A DNA stretch of 64,000 nt, from contig JANFOE010000579.1 in NCBI GenBank assembly GCA_025667525.1, positions 434,001-498,000 on the forward strand, read 5' to 3'. The notes under the pieces are model-generated. The model saw only the letters and a program-made list of their open reading frames with translations, ran no database searches and had not been told where the DNA came from. Positions within the stretch are counted from its first letter, which is position 1; every line of letters starts with the position of its first letter. Source of the stretch: Glebionis coronaria. Its lineage: Eukaryota > Streptophyta > Magnoliopsida > Asterales > Asteraceae. Both the position numbers and the translations under genes were made by a program. This document shows positions 48,660 to 60,724 of this stretch, in pieces.

Positions 48660-51600
48660 TCTCGAGTGTGGTTGCATCCTTAGTTAGTATGTGTGCGTGT
48701 TCTTCCCAGAAGCCATCTCGAATTACATTCGGGTATTCCACCACTAGCTTCATCGTTCCATCTATCTCCTGGATGCACAGGAAAGAAAATTTAGATTGCG
48801 TTTACAACATACATGCATACTACTTGCAGGAAAAAATAATGTAGACTGCGTCACAAGCCAAAGTGCCAGTTTCCTACGATGTGAACCAAAAGAGAGGTAG
48901 TATAGGATGGTTACCTTGTCGTGGTCCCAGAAAATTGAAGAGCCGTTGTGGAACATGAGTGGCAACTGATTGTACTCAATACCAAATTGTAGTTCATAGC
49001 CATAGAGAATAAGCCTATCTTATGTTTATCAAATGCTTGGACAAATTTAAATTTATAGAAATTAAATGGGAACTTTAAAGATGGCACCTATAAGTTCTCT
49101 TGAGCTTTTCTTTTGCTTTCGCCATTATGGACACGCGCCCAAAACAAAGTGTTGGACCGTGTGTTCATGTGACCTACACAATATAACAAGAATCAATGAA
49201 CTATACACACGTAATATTTGATCAAGTATTGAAGAAACGGGTACATGACGAGCTTAATGTTAAGGATGCTATATATTTCCAGTAAGCACTGGTCGTCGTT
49301 CAATAGTTTCAAGGGAATGACCTATAGTCTTAGGAGCGAGTGCCTTTATATTATACATGTAAAAAAGTTAGATACTAGCACGAAATGTAGTAAAAGAGAT
49401 GAGAGGTAGGATATACTGAAAGTCGACTTGTCTCCAAGACAGATACTTTCGAATCAACTCGTATGATTTTTAGCAAACAACCCTTCCATCAAAACGTGGT
49501 GCATACTGCAACTCTTTTTCAGGCAAGAATTCTTTCCACTTCTTCACGTATGCATCTGTGAACAACGAGCATATTGCAGACACTAACTTGCTGAAAGAAT
49601 CACAAATTACTTCTATCAGTTTCATTGCGAATAAAAGAATAGCATAATATATAGTCCTAAGAAACAAAGACGGACCTGTCACGTCTTTCAAAGAGTTGAG
49701 TATTTTTCTCCAATACAAAGCTGAAAATCAAAGATAACATTAACATAATTACAGGATAAATTAACCAATAAAAACTGATGTAACAAGCTCACATGTATTC
49801 ATCACTCAGTCCATAGGCATATACAATGTCGTCCTTAAACTCTTCGAATACATCCATTGCACATGAGTTCATGAGTTTTGCTGCCGGCTCATCAAATGGC
49901 TTCTTGAATCCATAAACCTTAGTAAATCTAGTGGATTAAAAATTAAGAAACCATATAAAAATTAGCCAACTACAATAGCAGACAACACGAACACAACAGA
50001 AGCAAGAAGTAGGACTTAGTAATCGAAAATAGCACTTGAGTAATCGAAAATAATATATATCAATAACCTATGTTACCTGCTAAAACAACATCCATCTATT
50101 CTTATGACAATCCAATTATCTTGCTTCGTGTGGTTCTCAACCCGCCATAGATTCAATTGCTCTTCACCAACACTGAACACATTCTCCTCTAAATCAGTTA
50201 GCTCCTTAGAAAGAATGGGATAGCCATTCAAGAAAGTTGGTGACGCTACATTTTCTATATGAACAATTATGATCTTCTGCCTATTGTAAACTCCATTGAC
50301 ACATTTTTTGGCTATAACATCACTCGCAGCACATTGAAAAACTTCTGTTGTCCTGAGAATGCAAGAACCTTGGCGAAACATGTCTGGAAGGTCGTTGTAG
50401 TTGAAACCAAAATGTTGGAATAGAATCTCATTCTTTCCTAGCATTCCCTTGCATTTTTCTGATTCCTGGAGACATAAAGGGATATGTCAAAATAGATCTT
50501 TTTGTTAGAAAGAAACATGATTTTGCTAAGCTTAAAAGACTGAAGTCGTACACACCTCCAATATCTCTTGTGCTTCTCGTTCTGATTTTCCACTTTCAAC
50601 CAACTTCCAAAAGCATGTATTGGTCAAGTTAGTCTTATCACCTGGAAAAAAGTATACCGCCGTTAATAAAATAGCCATTTTACCACCACTATAGTTGAGT
50701 AATATGATGGTGTTCTACTCACATTCTTGTTGTTTAAAAGCAAGATATGCCTGAACATCACGTGTTGTCTTTGAGCACAAGGCTTCTGCTTCAAAAGAAG
50801 CGCCTGATCTTATGTCTTTGTTGGGAAAGAACTCTGTCCAATTCATCCGATAAGATGATGTGAACAACGAGGCAATGACCGATATTTATTTACTGCAATG
50901 TTAAGTTCATTGTTATAATAACATCCATTCTATAAAAACAATTAGTAACATAAACAAGTGTACATAAAAACGCATTACCTGGCACGTCTATTGAAAACAT
51001 CGGTTTCCTTTCTAAAAAGGAAGCTGCATACCACATATAGTAAATAGTGTTTAGAGTTAGACATTCATATGTGTTTATGCTATTTTACGACAATGGATAT
51101 AAGGTCTTACATGTACTCTTTACCATAACCATAAGCCAATATTATATCTGGCATCTTCTTGCATTTCAATGATGCACATGAGTTCATCAAGTTTAGAGCT
51201 TTTTCATCGTTTGGTTTTATAAACTCATTAGCTTCACTAAATCTGCCATAATTGGTACATGGTTAGAACAAAGTACTAAAAATTTCTTGCATATATAACC
51301 AAATAGAGAAGTAGCCTGTGATCAACATAATTATACTAAACAAAATTTCACATGCTCATATATAGCGGACTGATCCTGATGAACCATATTTTCACAAATA
51401 ATTATATGAACTACAACTAGCCCACCCGCGTAAATATACCAGAACACCCAAACACAGTAACCTTATCCCCCGAAAATCCAGTTGTGTCTTTGTAGTTTGT
51501 ACTGCAATAATTAGTACAGTATAATATTTTTGCTAAAGATGAGTTCTTTAAATTTGCGTTAACCTACTAATCCACAAGTAGGAATTGAACTAAAGACATG

Positions 51601-51972
51601 AATTTCTTCCGAAATTATTCATTAACCATGCATAATGGTAGCTCGTATTGACTAAATGCTATGCAAGTACCTTGCGAAATTGCTACAATGAACTCGAACT
51701 ACGATAAAGTGTCCAGACTTCAACGTGTCTTTGATTTCAGCATTTTTTACATCTGCATACGGACTCTCCGCCATCTTCTTCTTCTTCTTCAATTATGAGG
51801 GGCTATTCGCAATGTTCTTCTTATTCGTGTTTTTGTTCTTCTTCTCTTTCTTTGATTACGAGGGGTCTTTGATTTCAGAATCTTGTACAGATTCGCTATT
51901 CACCATGTTCTTCTTCGATTCCAACGGGTCTTTGAATTCGAGATCTACAGATTCATACTTGCTATTCTCCAT
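48660..51972 (-). pseudogene. tRNA-His guanylyltransferase (THG1-like), copy 2, broken
   Basis: Same exon order as copy 1, read from 51972 to about 48660, without the palindrome: the exon at about 50465-50080 is continuous (ILFQHFGFNYNDLP ... LTDLEENVFSVGEEQLNLWR ... NWIVIRIDGC). The exon encoding FTKVYGFKKPFDEPAAKLMN (about 49930-49800) lacks the 8 bp deletion of copy 1, and so does the exon that is frameshifted there. Its own lesions: two in-frame TAA in the Lys-rich first exon (near 51863 and 51796), a TAA in place of Tyr after GRVVC at about 49470, and loss of the first half of the exon near 48920-48990. The two copies therefore died independently. An intact relative must exist elsewhere, because the enzyme is essential. 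Confidence 0.85.
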
Positions 51973-52289
51973 GATTCTAACTAGGGGTGCTTATGCGTGT
52001 TTAATTAGTATTTAACGGGAGCTATGATCACGAGATTACTAAAGAGTGGGAAATGTTTTCCAGGGACGTTTTTTTGCATAAGGTGAAAGTTGGGGAGATG
52101 GGTTGGACCATGAAATGACGAAAATACCTTCACGTAGGAGTTAACGGCAGAACGTTAGGTAAGTTCAAAAAAAGACGACTCGGAGGCAGATTTGCAGGGG
52201 AAATGAAAGTTCAAGGGCAAGAACGCTTGTAGTTCTCACTGAGAGGCAAAGTTGCATTTTTTGTAAAGTACATGGACGTTTTTGGCAGT
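51973..52289. other. 5' flank of THG1 copy 2
   Basis: No clear promoter element chosen. Some text (gttaacggcagaacgtta, aagttgcattttttgtaaagt) resembles the edges of Mutator-like TIR repeats, boundaries undefined. Confidence 0.35.
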
Positions 52290-52298
52290 TTATCCTAA

Positions 52299-52633
52299 GG
52301 GTTAATATACACAAAAGTTACTAAACTTTCCAAGAAATTTGTCCTAAGGTAACGAACGTTCATTTTGTGTTTCTAAGTTACTAAACTTTAATAAACTATA
52401 CATCAGTATAATTTAGTGTTAATTTGAGTAACCTGAATGTATGTTTTTTGATAAGTTAAGTAACATAAATGTCTTGTTTTTCATGTTAAGTAACATAAAT
52501 ATCACGTGTTTGATAAGTGGGTAACTTAATCAACCGGTTATATGAACATTAGTAACTTAGAAACACAAAATGAACGTTCGTTACCTTAGGACAAATTTCT
52601 TTGAAAGTATAGTAACTTTTTGTATATTAACCC
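52299..52633. mobile_element. Mutator-type MITE
   Basis: 335 bp, TIRs of about 85 bp beginning GGGTTAATATACACAAAAGT, perfect 9 bp duplication TTATCCTAA at 52290-52298 and 52634-52642. Confidence 0.92.
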
Positions 52634-52677
52634 TTATCCTAATTAATAAGTTAAAAGGTTTAATTATAATTAATTAA

Positions 52678-52815
52678 AAGGTTAATATACACAAAAGTTA
52701 TTAAAGTTTGGCCAAAAATTGATTTGGTTACTAAAGTTTAAAACCTAACAGATAGGTTACCCAAGTATACGGGTTTGTGTTTTTGGTTAATATACACAAA
52801 TGTTACTAAAGTTTG
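52678..52815. repeat. Fragments of the same Mutator MITE family
   Basis: The terminal words ggttaatatacacaaa.gtta.taaagtttgg appear twice (52680 and 52779) in direct order, related to the TIR of the neighbouring element. Partial or nested copies. Confidence 0.6.
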
Positions 52816-53454
52816 GTTTATCAAGTATTCTCGTGGTTAAGTATTCTCTTAATCAAGATCCAGCAATCGAAAGTGATTGATTGAAGTGTCGTGTGAACTA
52901 TCTTAGAGAAGATCTACTTTGATCTTTTTGCTTTTATAAGGTGAATAAGTTTGGTTATACGTGGAGTTTTTCTTGATTGGTGATTTAGGGTTCTTAATCA
53001 TTGTTAGTGCAAAAAAAGTATGCGAAAAAATCAGTTAGATAGCGAATGTACATAAGTTCATTGGTTACTTATGAAAATGTTATAATTTTTGAAAACAAAA
53101 TCACGTTGTTCATCGTTTATCTAATAAAAATAAAAAATAAATAATTTTTTTAATGTTCATCAGTTTTTTGAAAAAGATGTTCTAAGAAATAAAAACAAAT
53201 ATTCAACAATTCATAAAAAAAATTTAATAATGTTCATCAGTTAATGTTCATTTGAGGTCATCATGTTTATCAGTCTGTTTACAAATATGATCACTTGAAA
53301 TTCTGACAATAATAAAAGAGAAGACAATTGTCATCATTTAATGATTTTTTTAGACTTTTTAATATTTTTCTCACTTTTTATAAGATCACTCAAATTGTTT
53401 TGAATATACCAATTAAATTTAAATTAACCATTTAAATTTCTTCAAATTTGTCCG
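52816..53454. other. A/T-rich intergenic DNA
   Basis: gttcatcagtt-like words recur at about 53110, 53157, 53236 and 53265. No coding signal. Confidence 0.45.
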
Positions 53455-53464
53455 TTGGTTAGAA

Positions 53465-54338
53465 TGTCTTCTGGTGGCAAATCGAGAATGGGAAAGACGT
53501 TTCAGCTTGGTATGACTTATGGGACACACAATGTCCTTTAGGTCAATACTTTACTCCGAGGGAGGTCTCTAGGGCGGGCTTTAATATTTGTTCTTTGGTG
53601 GTTGATATTGCAAAGGACGGTGTATGGCAGTGGCCTAATGAATGGCTGCTTAAGGCCCCAAATATTGGTATGATTTTTGTTCCAAACATTGACGAAAACA
53701 AAACTGATTAGCTAAAATGGAAAGATGTGCATGGTAATTTGGTGGATTTCTCGGTTAGCTGTGCGTGGGTGGTTCTTCGGTTCAGAGGCAATGGAGTCTT
53801 ATGGCATCAAATTGTGTGGTTCCCTCATGTTATTCCTAGACACTCTTTTCATATGTGGTTGGTTATGAGAGAACGACTGAGAACGCAAGACAAACTCAGA
53901 CCATGGGACGTGGGTGAAGATATTGATATCTCGTTGCTTAGGTGTCCATTATGTGGGATTCAACATGACTCTCATCCACATTTATTTTTCGAGTGTGATT
54001 TTGCGTCGAAGGTTTGGAATTATGTACGTCATCTAGGAGGTATGGATGATATCCAACCTAAGTTATTAAACATTGTTACGCATCTTCTTTCGATGCCATC
54101 TAAACGGTCTGCTAGAAGCATCATAGGTAGGGTTTTGCTTGCCGCAACAAGTTACTTTGTGTGGCTTGAGAGAAATAATCGTCTATTCAAGAAAGGGAAG
54201 AGAACGCCAGAGGAGGTTAGAGATCTTATCAAGATTATTGTTTGCCTAAAATTGAGCACTTATCGATTTAAAAACTCGAGAAATATTCAGTTAATGTTGG
54301 ATAGGAATATGCCTATAACTTTTAGATTGTATTCGTAA
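53465..54338 (+). pseudogene. LINE ORF2 C-terminus with RVT zinc-binding domain
   Basis: Plus-strand frame starts FWWQIENGKDVSAWYDLWD, passes one TAG near 53709 and continues to 54338. HSFHMWLVMRERLRTQDKL and CPLCGIQHDSHPHLFFECDF form the zf-RVT (C-x2-C...H...C) domain found after reverse transcriptase in plant L1-type LINEs; the tail has SYFVWLERNNRLFKK. 5'-truncated; RT itself is absent. A different LINE family from the fragment at 46486-47764. Confidence 0.88.
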
Positions 54339-54740
54339 TCCTGATTGTTAGTAGGTATCTTGATTTCAATCTCGTGGCATGTCACGGATTGTAGGCCCAG
54401 GGTCAACCTGAAAGTTTATGGACTTAAAATTAATAGTCGTGAGATAGGATCGAAATCGGGATCACGGGATTGCACACATAACGTAAAGGATTAATTTATT
54501 TATTAAATATATTTATTGTATTAATTAAATCAAACCAAAGCTTAACTAACGATCGTTAATAAATAATAGTTAAGTTTTAACGACCGTTATAGAATTAAAT
54601 AGAAGCTAAAAAGAAGAAGGAAAAATTACACAAACACCCCCTTGGGGGCTTGTGACCGTCGACCAAGAGAGAAGGGGGCAAAGGGAAAATTTGGTTTCCT
54701 AATTGGTAAAGAAGGTTTGCCAAGGCTATATAAACAAACC
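54339..54740. other. LINE 3' flank and unique DNA
   Basis: Between the LINE stop and the next LTR. Contains gtcgtgagataggatcg and an inverted pair taacgatcgtta / taacgaccgtta near 54546-54587. No A-tail found for the LINE. Confidence 0.4.
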
Positions 54741-55744
54741 TGATAGGTGTGTAAACACCCATCCTTTTTACCACTTAACTACAATAATAACCGGACCAAA
54801 ACGTGTATTTTATGTCATAAATGTCGGAATTATGCGGGGTTTGTGTTTTTGTTGTGATTTAGGACGAAAATGTGAAAAAGGGAGAAAACACGGGCATTCA
54901 CGGGCTTTTATCAAAGAAAAAGACAAAAGACGAAGTCAAGAAATCAAGAGTGCAAAAAGAACGGAAGTCCAAGACCAATTCTGAAGATTTATTGAAGAAA
55001 AAGTCAAAAGACGGAAGTTTACTTAAAGCCGAAGAACTCAAGTCTAATTTATTGAAGAATTACAAGACGAGTTTAAAGAAATCCCGAGACAAAGTCATTA
55101 AAGTCAAAGAATTAAGAAGATTAAGGACTTAATGATGCAAATAATGAAAGAAGAAAGAGGGGAGGAAGCTTCCTAAGCACCTCCCTAAACCTCCTATAAA
55201 TAGATTAGATTTCATTTCATTTTCTCTTGTTGGTTAAGTGTGACAATTAGTCTTCCACCATTTACTTTAATTGCAATTTAAATACATGTCATTTAATCAA
55301 TTGTCTTGCACCTTAAATACCTTTAATTTCAAGTAAGTTTCCTTTTAATTATTGTCAATCTTTACTTTTATTGTTTGATCTTATATCTTCCTTTCTTGTT
55401 TGATCTTAATCTTTATGTTTATTGTTCATGTTCATGTTCTTGAGTTTTATTAAATTGGTTAAGTGGGTTTTGATTATTTTGATTATTATTGTTAGTTTTA
55501 TTGATTTGGTCTGTTTGATTATCATTAGTTGATCATTTGTGGTTAGTCTTGCTTAATCTTTTGGTTGATTTGATTAGTTTTTGTTTAGATTCGTGTTATT
55601 CTTTGTCTCGTGTTCTTCGCTTCTGTTTCTTTTTCCCAGGTATATTCCGAATCAAAGGTTTAAGCAGGTTGTTCCGAATCAAGGAGTTGTTGTGAAATAT
55701 TCCGGATCAAGGATTCATTCGGAACATTCCGAACGAAGGGTTAG
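54741..55744 (+). repeat. Gypsy-type LTR fragment, plus orientation
   Basis: Starts TGATAGGTGTGTAAACACCC like the LTR of the minus-strand Gypsy element at 55745-57742 but in opposite orientation, and continues to gggttag at 55744, where the younger element begins. It encodes in the same place a Lys-rich frame (54872-55132) also seen in the other LTR. Interpreted as an older LTR cut by the younger insertion. Confidence 0.75.
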
Positions 55745-57742
55745 TGATAACTAGGGTTTTACCTAATTAAAAAGATTAAAATTAAGTTCGTTGTGTTGGT
55801 CTAATCGAATTGATCTAAGCTCTCTATGTGACTCTATTGTTTTTGGTGGAACAAAGATGTGTCGTTGTAGTGTTTAAAATTAAAAGTGCGAAACTTAAAA
55901 GTAAATGGGCTCTTAAAGTAAATCTAAGTCTAATTAAAGTAAAGGTGCAGGTATTTAAAAGCGTGAATGACGTAAACTTAAATCTATCTAAGGCAAATTT
56001 AAAACTCAACTAGAACTTAAACTAAGGCAAAACTAAAATAAAGCTAAGGCAATTAATCTTAAAGTGCAATTAAGTAAAAGGCAGGAAAAATAAAGCTTTG
56101 AAAATAAAAATAAAAAACAAAAACTAATAAGAACCTGAATACAGCTCATTCGGAATGATCCTTCGGTTGGAACAATCACTCGTCCTAAATGTCACCTTCG
56201 GTTGGAATGATTCTTCTTCACTTGGAATATTACCAAAATCCTTGATCCGGAACAAATTGATCTGAATATGTCACTTATCCAAAACAAACCTTCGTTCGGA
56301 ACTTTACTGATTCGGAACTCTAATATTTTTGCCTTGATTCAGAACTTTTTGGTCACCCTTGATTCGGAAGATTCCGAATGAAGCTCCTTGATTCGGAAGT
56401 TTCAGACTTCCGAGTGAAAACCTCTTGAGTCGGAACTTGCCCCTTGATTCGGAACTTTTAAGAAGTTCCGAATGAAGCTTGATCCGGAAGTCTAAGACTT
56501 CTGAATGAAAAGCCTTGATTCGGAACTTGCCCCTTGATTCGGAACATAGAGTTGATTCGGAACTTTTGAGAAGTTCCGGATGAAACCCTTGGTCCGGAAC
56601 TTTGGAGTTCCGAACGAATACTCTTGACTCGGAAGTTTTCACTTCGTCCGGAACTTTGAAAGTTCCGGATGAACAAGTTTGGCTCGGAAGTTTTGTTGAG
56701 TTCAAAATCTTCCGGATGAAACCTTTGATTCGGAACTTTAGAAGTTCCGAATGAACACTTTCCCTCCTTCTTGGTTTGGAAGTTTTCACCTGGAAAGATC
56801 AGTAACACAACAAACTCCCCCGAAGAACAAGGGGATACAGTAACGGCAGATATAAACACAAATTAACCAAAATCAAACACACGGATTAATCTAAACAGTA
56901 ACGAATCAACAAATAAACATCAACAAACAGTTAAAAACAAGAAATCAAACCACTTTAACCACAATAATCAAAAACCACTTTGGATCAAAATAAAAGCATA
57001 AACATAAACATAAACACAACAAATCAAAGATTAAGAAAGGTAGATAAGAGATTGACAAGATAAAGTAAAGATTGACAATAATTAAAGGAAAACTTACTTG
57101 AAATTAAATGAATTTAAGGTGCAAGACAAGGTATTTAAATTTGACAAGGAAAGTAAATGACAAGGTATTTAAATGGTGGAAGAGCTAATTGTCACACTTA
57201 GCCAACAAAATGAAAAGTGAACAATCCTAATCTATTTATAGGGGAGGATTAAGGAAGCTTCCTCCCCTCTTTCCTTTTCTCTTAATTACAAGCTTAAGTC
57301 CCTCCTTTTATTAATCTTCATTAATTGCGTCATTAGTCATTTTCTTCTAATCTTCTTTAAACTTGGACTTAAGGGACTTTTGGCTTCGGGATTTCTTCGA
57401 ACTCATCTTTAAATTCTTCAATAAAATAGACTTGAATTCTTCGGCTTTTGATAAACTTCCGTCTTTTGACTTTTTCTTCGATAAATCTTCAGAATTGGTC
57501 GTGGACTTCCGTTCTTTTTGCACTCTTGACTTCTTGACTTCGTCTTTCATTCTTTTCTTCAATAAAAGTCCGTAAATGCCCGTGAATGTCCGTGTTTTCT
57601 CCACTTTTCACCTTTTCATCCTAAATCACAATAAAAACACAAACCGCGCATAATTCCGACATAAAAGACATAAAATACACGTTTTGGTCCGGTTATTATT
57701 GTAATTAAGTGGTAGAAAAGATGGGTGTTTACACACCTATCA
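55745..57742 (-). repeat. 3' LTR of the Gypsy element
   Basis: 1,998 bp, TGATAGGTGTG at 57742 to CTAGTTATCA at 55745. It contains an array of ttcggaact / agttccgaa hairpins (56140-56790) and a Lys-rich 85-codon frame (57604-57347). Confidence 0.88.
56140..56790. repeat. Tandem array of inverted TTCGGAACTT / AAGTTCCGAA motifs in the LTR
   Basis: Roughly fifteen variants of (a/t)ttcggaac..., each followed 8-20 bp later by its complement gttccgaatgaa, spaced about 40-60 bp. The same array is at 63643-64000 in the 5' LTR and, in reverse, at 55645-55740. Confidence 0.85.
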
Positions 57743-57756
57743 AATCCCCTACACTT
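57743..57756 (-). other. Polypurine tract of the Gypsy element
   Basis: Minus strand reads aagtgtaggggattt directly before TGATAGG. Three further copies of the word cccctacactta lie at about 59363, 59419 and 59655. Confidence 0.8.
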
Positions 57757-59761
57757 GACCATTGCAATGTCCTCATGCAATGCATTAGTTACAAAGCAAG
57801 ATTACATTTTTCATCATAATTAATCCACGTTGGCCTTTATTAAAGAGATAGAAAATTAAAATCATACAAAATAAAGAAATCAAAAGCATACCTTGGGTTT
57901 TGGAAATGTCATGAATAATCATCATCCTCAAGTTTTCACTTTCTCTAAACCAAGTTTAAAAACGAGATCATTGTTATTATAAGTTAGTAGACTAACACGA
58001 ACTCATGTGGGCCAATTATTTACTTAGACTCTCTTATTCCTAGGGGTATCTCTTATATTTTATTGTTGTCTTGAATGATCACGAGGATGCATTGTTTGAC
58101 TTATTTCGATAGTTATTTAGTCTGAAAATAAAGTGAACGATTTAATCAATAGTTAGCTAAAGGACCAAATCTTTTAAAACTGCTTCTCGGGACCTCATAA
58201 AGTTCATATCTTGGCATAACTCGCTTCGCGATTTGAGACCTTTCTCGGACCGATATTTGGCAGCGACTTCATACTTCGAATCTTGAGAGACGTCCATGAA
58301 ATAATGGTCTTCTCTTCATAATAGGAATTCTTCACTTTTAAGTTTTGAGAGATTCATACTTGGACCACGACTTCTTCATTTTTCTCCAATCTTTATTTTG
58401 GACTTTGATATACAACGATCCGCCTCCTTTTATGACTTAGATCTAATTATCCTCATACCTTGTTAGGGTCTTTTCGGATACACTTCTCCATGACTTTTGG
58501 GGAGTTTTGCTTTACGTCGTGTGTCTCGATCCTTCATATTGATTTTCGATAAATGATTCTTCACATCACTTTGGATCTTTAGCAACAAAATATAGCCCTC
58601 ATGCCTTGTTAGGGCCTTTTCAGACTCGCCAATCTTCGCGTCCCGCTTCAATAAGTTATGCCTTGGCTATGAACTCTAATCCATACCTAGCAACTTTTAA
58701 ACGATCTGGGGCTAGAAGCTAAGTAACTTTTCAAATCGTACAACCTTATTTATTAACAGATAAATTTATTAGCAAGCGATGGGAGAATAGGCTTATAATT
58801 AACTCACATAAATTCACGAAAGAATACCGAACTTATAATTGGCTCTATCATCTCTCGTTCTCCACAGTTTAAAATCTCAAGTAATGAGACTCGTGGATAC
58901 TTAGCCTATTAAATCAAAATTTTGGGTTTTCGAGTCGCCTATAGGATCTTGCGAATTCTTAGACTTTTTCAAGTTTAGAAATCGCATTTTAAAGTTCCCT
59001 TGATAAACGACTCTCTAGGATCAATTATAGGAACTTGCGAAAAGTTCTTGTTCTTAACCCGTGAGAGTTAAGACTTTCGCGTTTTATAGCTCCCTATATA
59101 AAAGCCTAGCAAAACTTGACTTAAAACCGTTAAGGATACTAGCTATAGTAAACTCGGGTTGAGTCAAAAGATTCACAACGTTTGAAAACTAAAACCACTT
59201 ATGAAACATTTATTCTAGCAAAGAAAGAAAATAACTATACAAAAGGGAAAAATTAATAGGCCAAAATAGATCAAAACTTTTGAAAAATGTCGAAAAATTT
59301 ATTTTCCGGTTAAAATGAGGACAAATACAAGGAAAAGACCACTTAACTTCGATAGAAGTCCCCCCTACACTTAAGATAAACATTGTCCTCAATGTTTAAG
59401 CATGTGGGAGTAAACTCCCCTACACTTAGGACATTGTGCACGTTGTTTAAATCTCGCGAAGGAAAAGACAACTAAAGAGATTCCTATTTTAATATAGAGA
59501 AAATATAAAATAGTGAATCGAAAAGAGTTTAGGATAGAACCGGGAAGAAGTAGAACACGGAATCACGGGTCGTCAAGAATCATCAAGAGTGGATCATTGA
59601 AGCTCGAATCCCTGATTAAGAAGTGAGGAGAGGGAATAGCAATCCAAAGGGTCTCCCCTACACTTATGATGAAGAAAGCGAAAAGATAGATGCATGGGTT
59701 GCCTCCCAAGAAGCGCTTGATTTTTGTTAACCGAGTCGTGAGCCTGACTCGACCTTGATCA
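57757..59761. other. Noncoding interior of the Gypsy element
   Basis: Where RT-RNase H-integrase would be expected there is no coding frame longer than about 80 codons. Repeated words (ccttgttagggcctttt..a at about 58462 and 58604; cccctacactta, three times) suggest internal duplications. Confidence 0.65.
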
Positions 59762-60724
59762 TCAACGGAAGAAACATGAAACATATCCACCAGGATCAAA
59801 GACATAGTTTTCATCGAGCAAATAACACAAGCTTAAGGCGAACAAGGCAAGCCAAAGAAGAGTAGGCAAGGTTCCCTTAAGCAGCGATGGAGCACGGTGG
59901 AAGCAAGGGTGAAGTGCAAGCATGTATTCAAAATGTCCAAAGATTTTTCCTTTTATTTCATCAGGTGGATACTGAGATGGCTCAAAGACTTCAATACCGG
60001 GGTCGAACACCTTTTCCTTTAAGGGAAAATAGCACTCAGGCTTAGCCGAGTGTGAAGAAGATCCGCAAAGAAGCACAACCTCGTCCTCAGAAGGGGGACA
60101 AAGAGGTGTCAAATCATATGTGCAACGGACTTCGGTGTCGACCGGTTTCTTCTCCTTTGACAGTATGCTCTTCAAATCCAAAGTAGGATCAAGACGATAA
60201 TCTTCAAAGTCATAAGGAGGAGCATCACTCTCATGAGGGAAGTAAGTGTTGGGAAATTCAGAGAAGTCTTCCTCAAATGAGTAATTGTCCAAAGTAGGAT
60301 CGAGTGATGGCGGAGGATCTTCATCATGTGAAGAATCGCTCGAGAGAGTATCAGCCTCATCAAAATCATCGAAAGTGGGCAGCTCGGGATACTCAGAAGT
60401 ACAATCAAAATCATCCGAATCTGAGCTAGAATCATCATCATCATAAGCATCAAAGACCGGTGGCGAATCATAGATGGGAGAAGGTTCCAAAGTGGACTGA
60501 GAATCATCCTCATCATCGTCAAAGAGTGGATTATCGATGGAAGAATCGAATAGAGGATTTTCATAGACGGTAAAGTCATCGAGCACAGTAATCATATTCA
60601 CTGATTCTCGGCCTCCAAAGGATTTTCCTGTAAGCTTCCCCATTTTAAAAACTTTTGAATCATCCCCGACTCGTAAGATTAACTCACCTTCCGCCACATC
60701 TACTAAAGCTCGTCCGGTTCTCAA
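59762..60724 (-). CDS. Acidic tail ORF downstream of the Gypsy protease
   Basis: 320 codons. The first 25 (RTGRALVDVAEGELILRVGD) are the end of the protease domain, separated from the preceding ORF by a one-base deletion. The rest is very Asp/Ser/Pro-rich, and the end has a hydrophobic segment (TLLWLALFALSLCYLL) that could span a membrane, then stops at GGYVSCFFR. I do not recognise a domain; it occupies the place where RT would start. Confidence 0.65.
   Translation of the reverse strand: MRTGRALVDVAEGELILRVGDDSKVFKMGKLTGKSFGGRESVNMITVLDDFTVYENPLFDSSIDNPLFDDDEDDSQSTLEPSPIYDSPPVFDAYDDDDSSSDSDDFDCTSEYPELPTFDDFDEADTLSSDSSHDEDPPPSLDPTLDNYSFEEDFSEFPNTYFPHESDAPPYDFEDYRLDPTLDLKSILSKEKKPVDTEVRCTYDLTPLCPPSEDEVVLLCGSSSHSAKPECYFPLKEKVFDPGIEVFEPSQYPPDEIKGKIFGHFEYMLALHPCFHRAPSLLKGTLPTLLWLALFALSLCYLLDENYVFDPGGYVSCFFR

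Noticed and set aside
60172..60579. Minus-strand ORF of 135 codons rich in Met, Leu and Ile
   Set aside because: Out-of-frame reading of the Asp/Ser-rich tail ORF.
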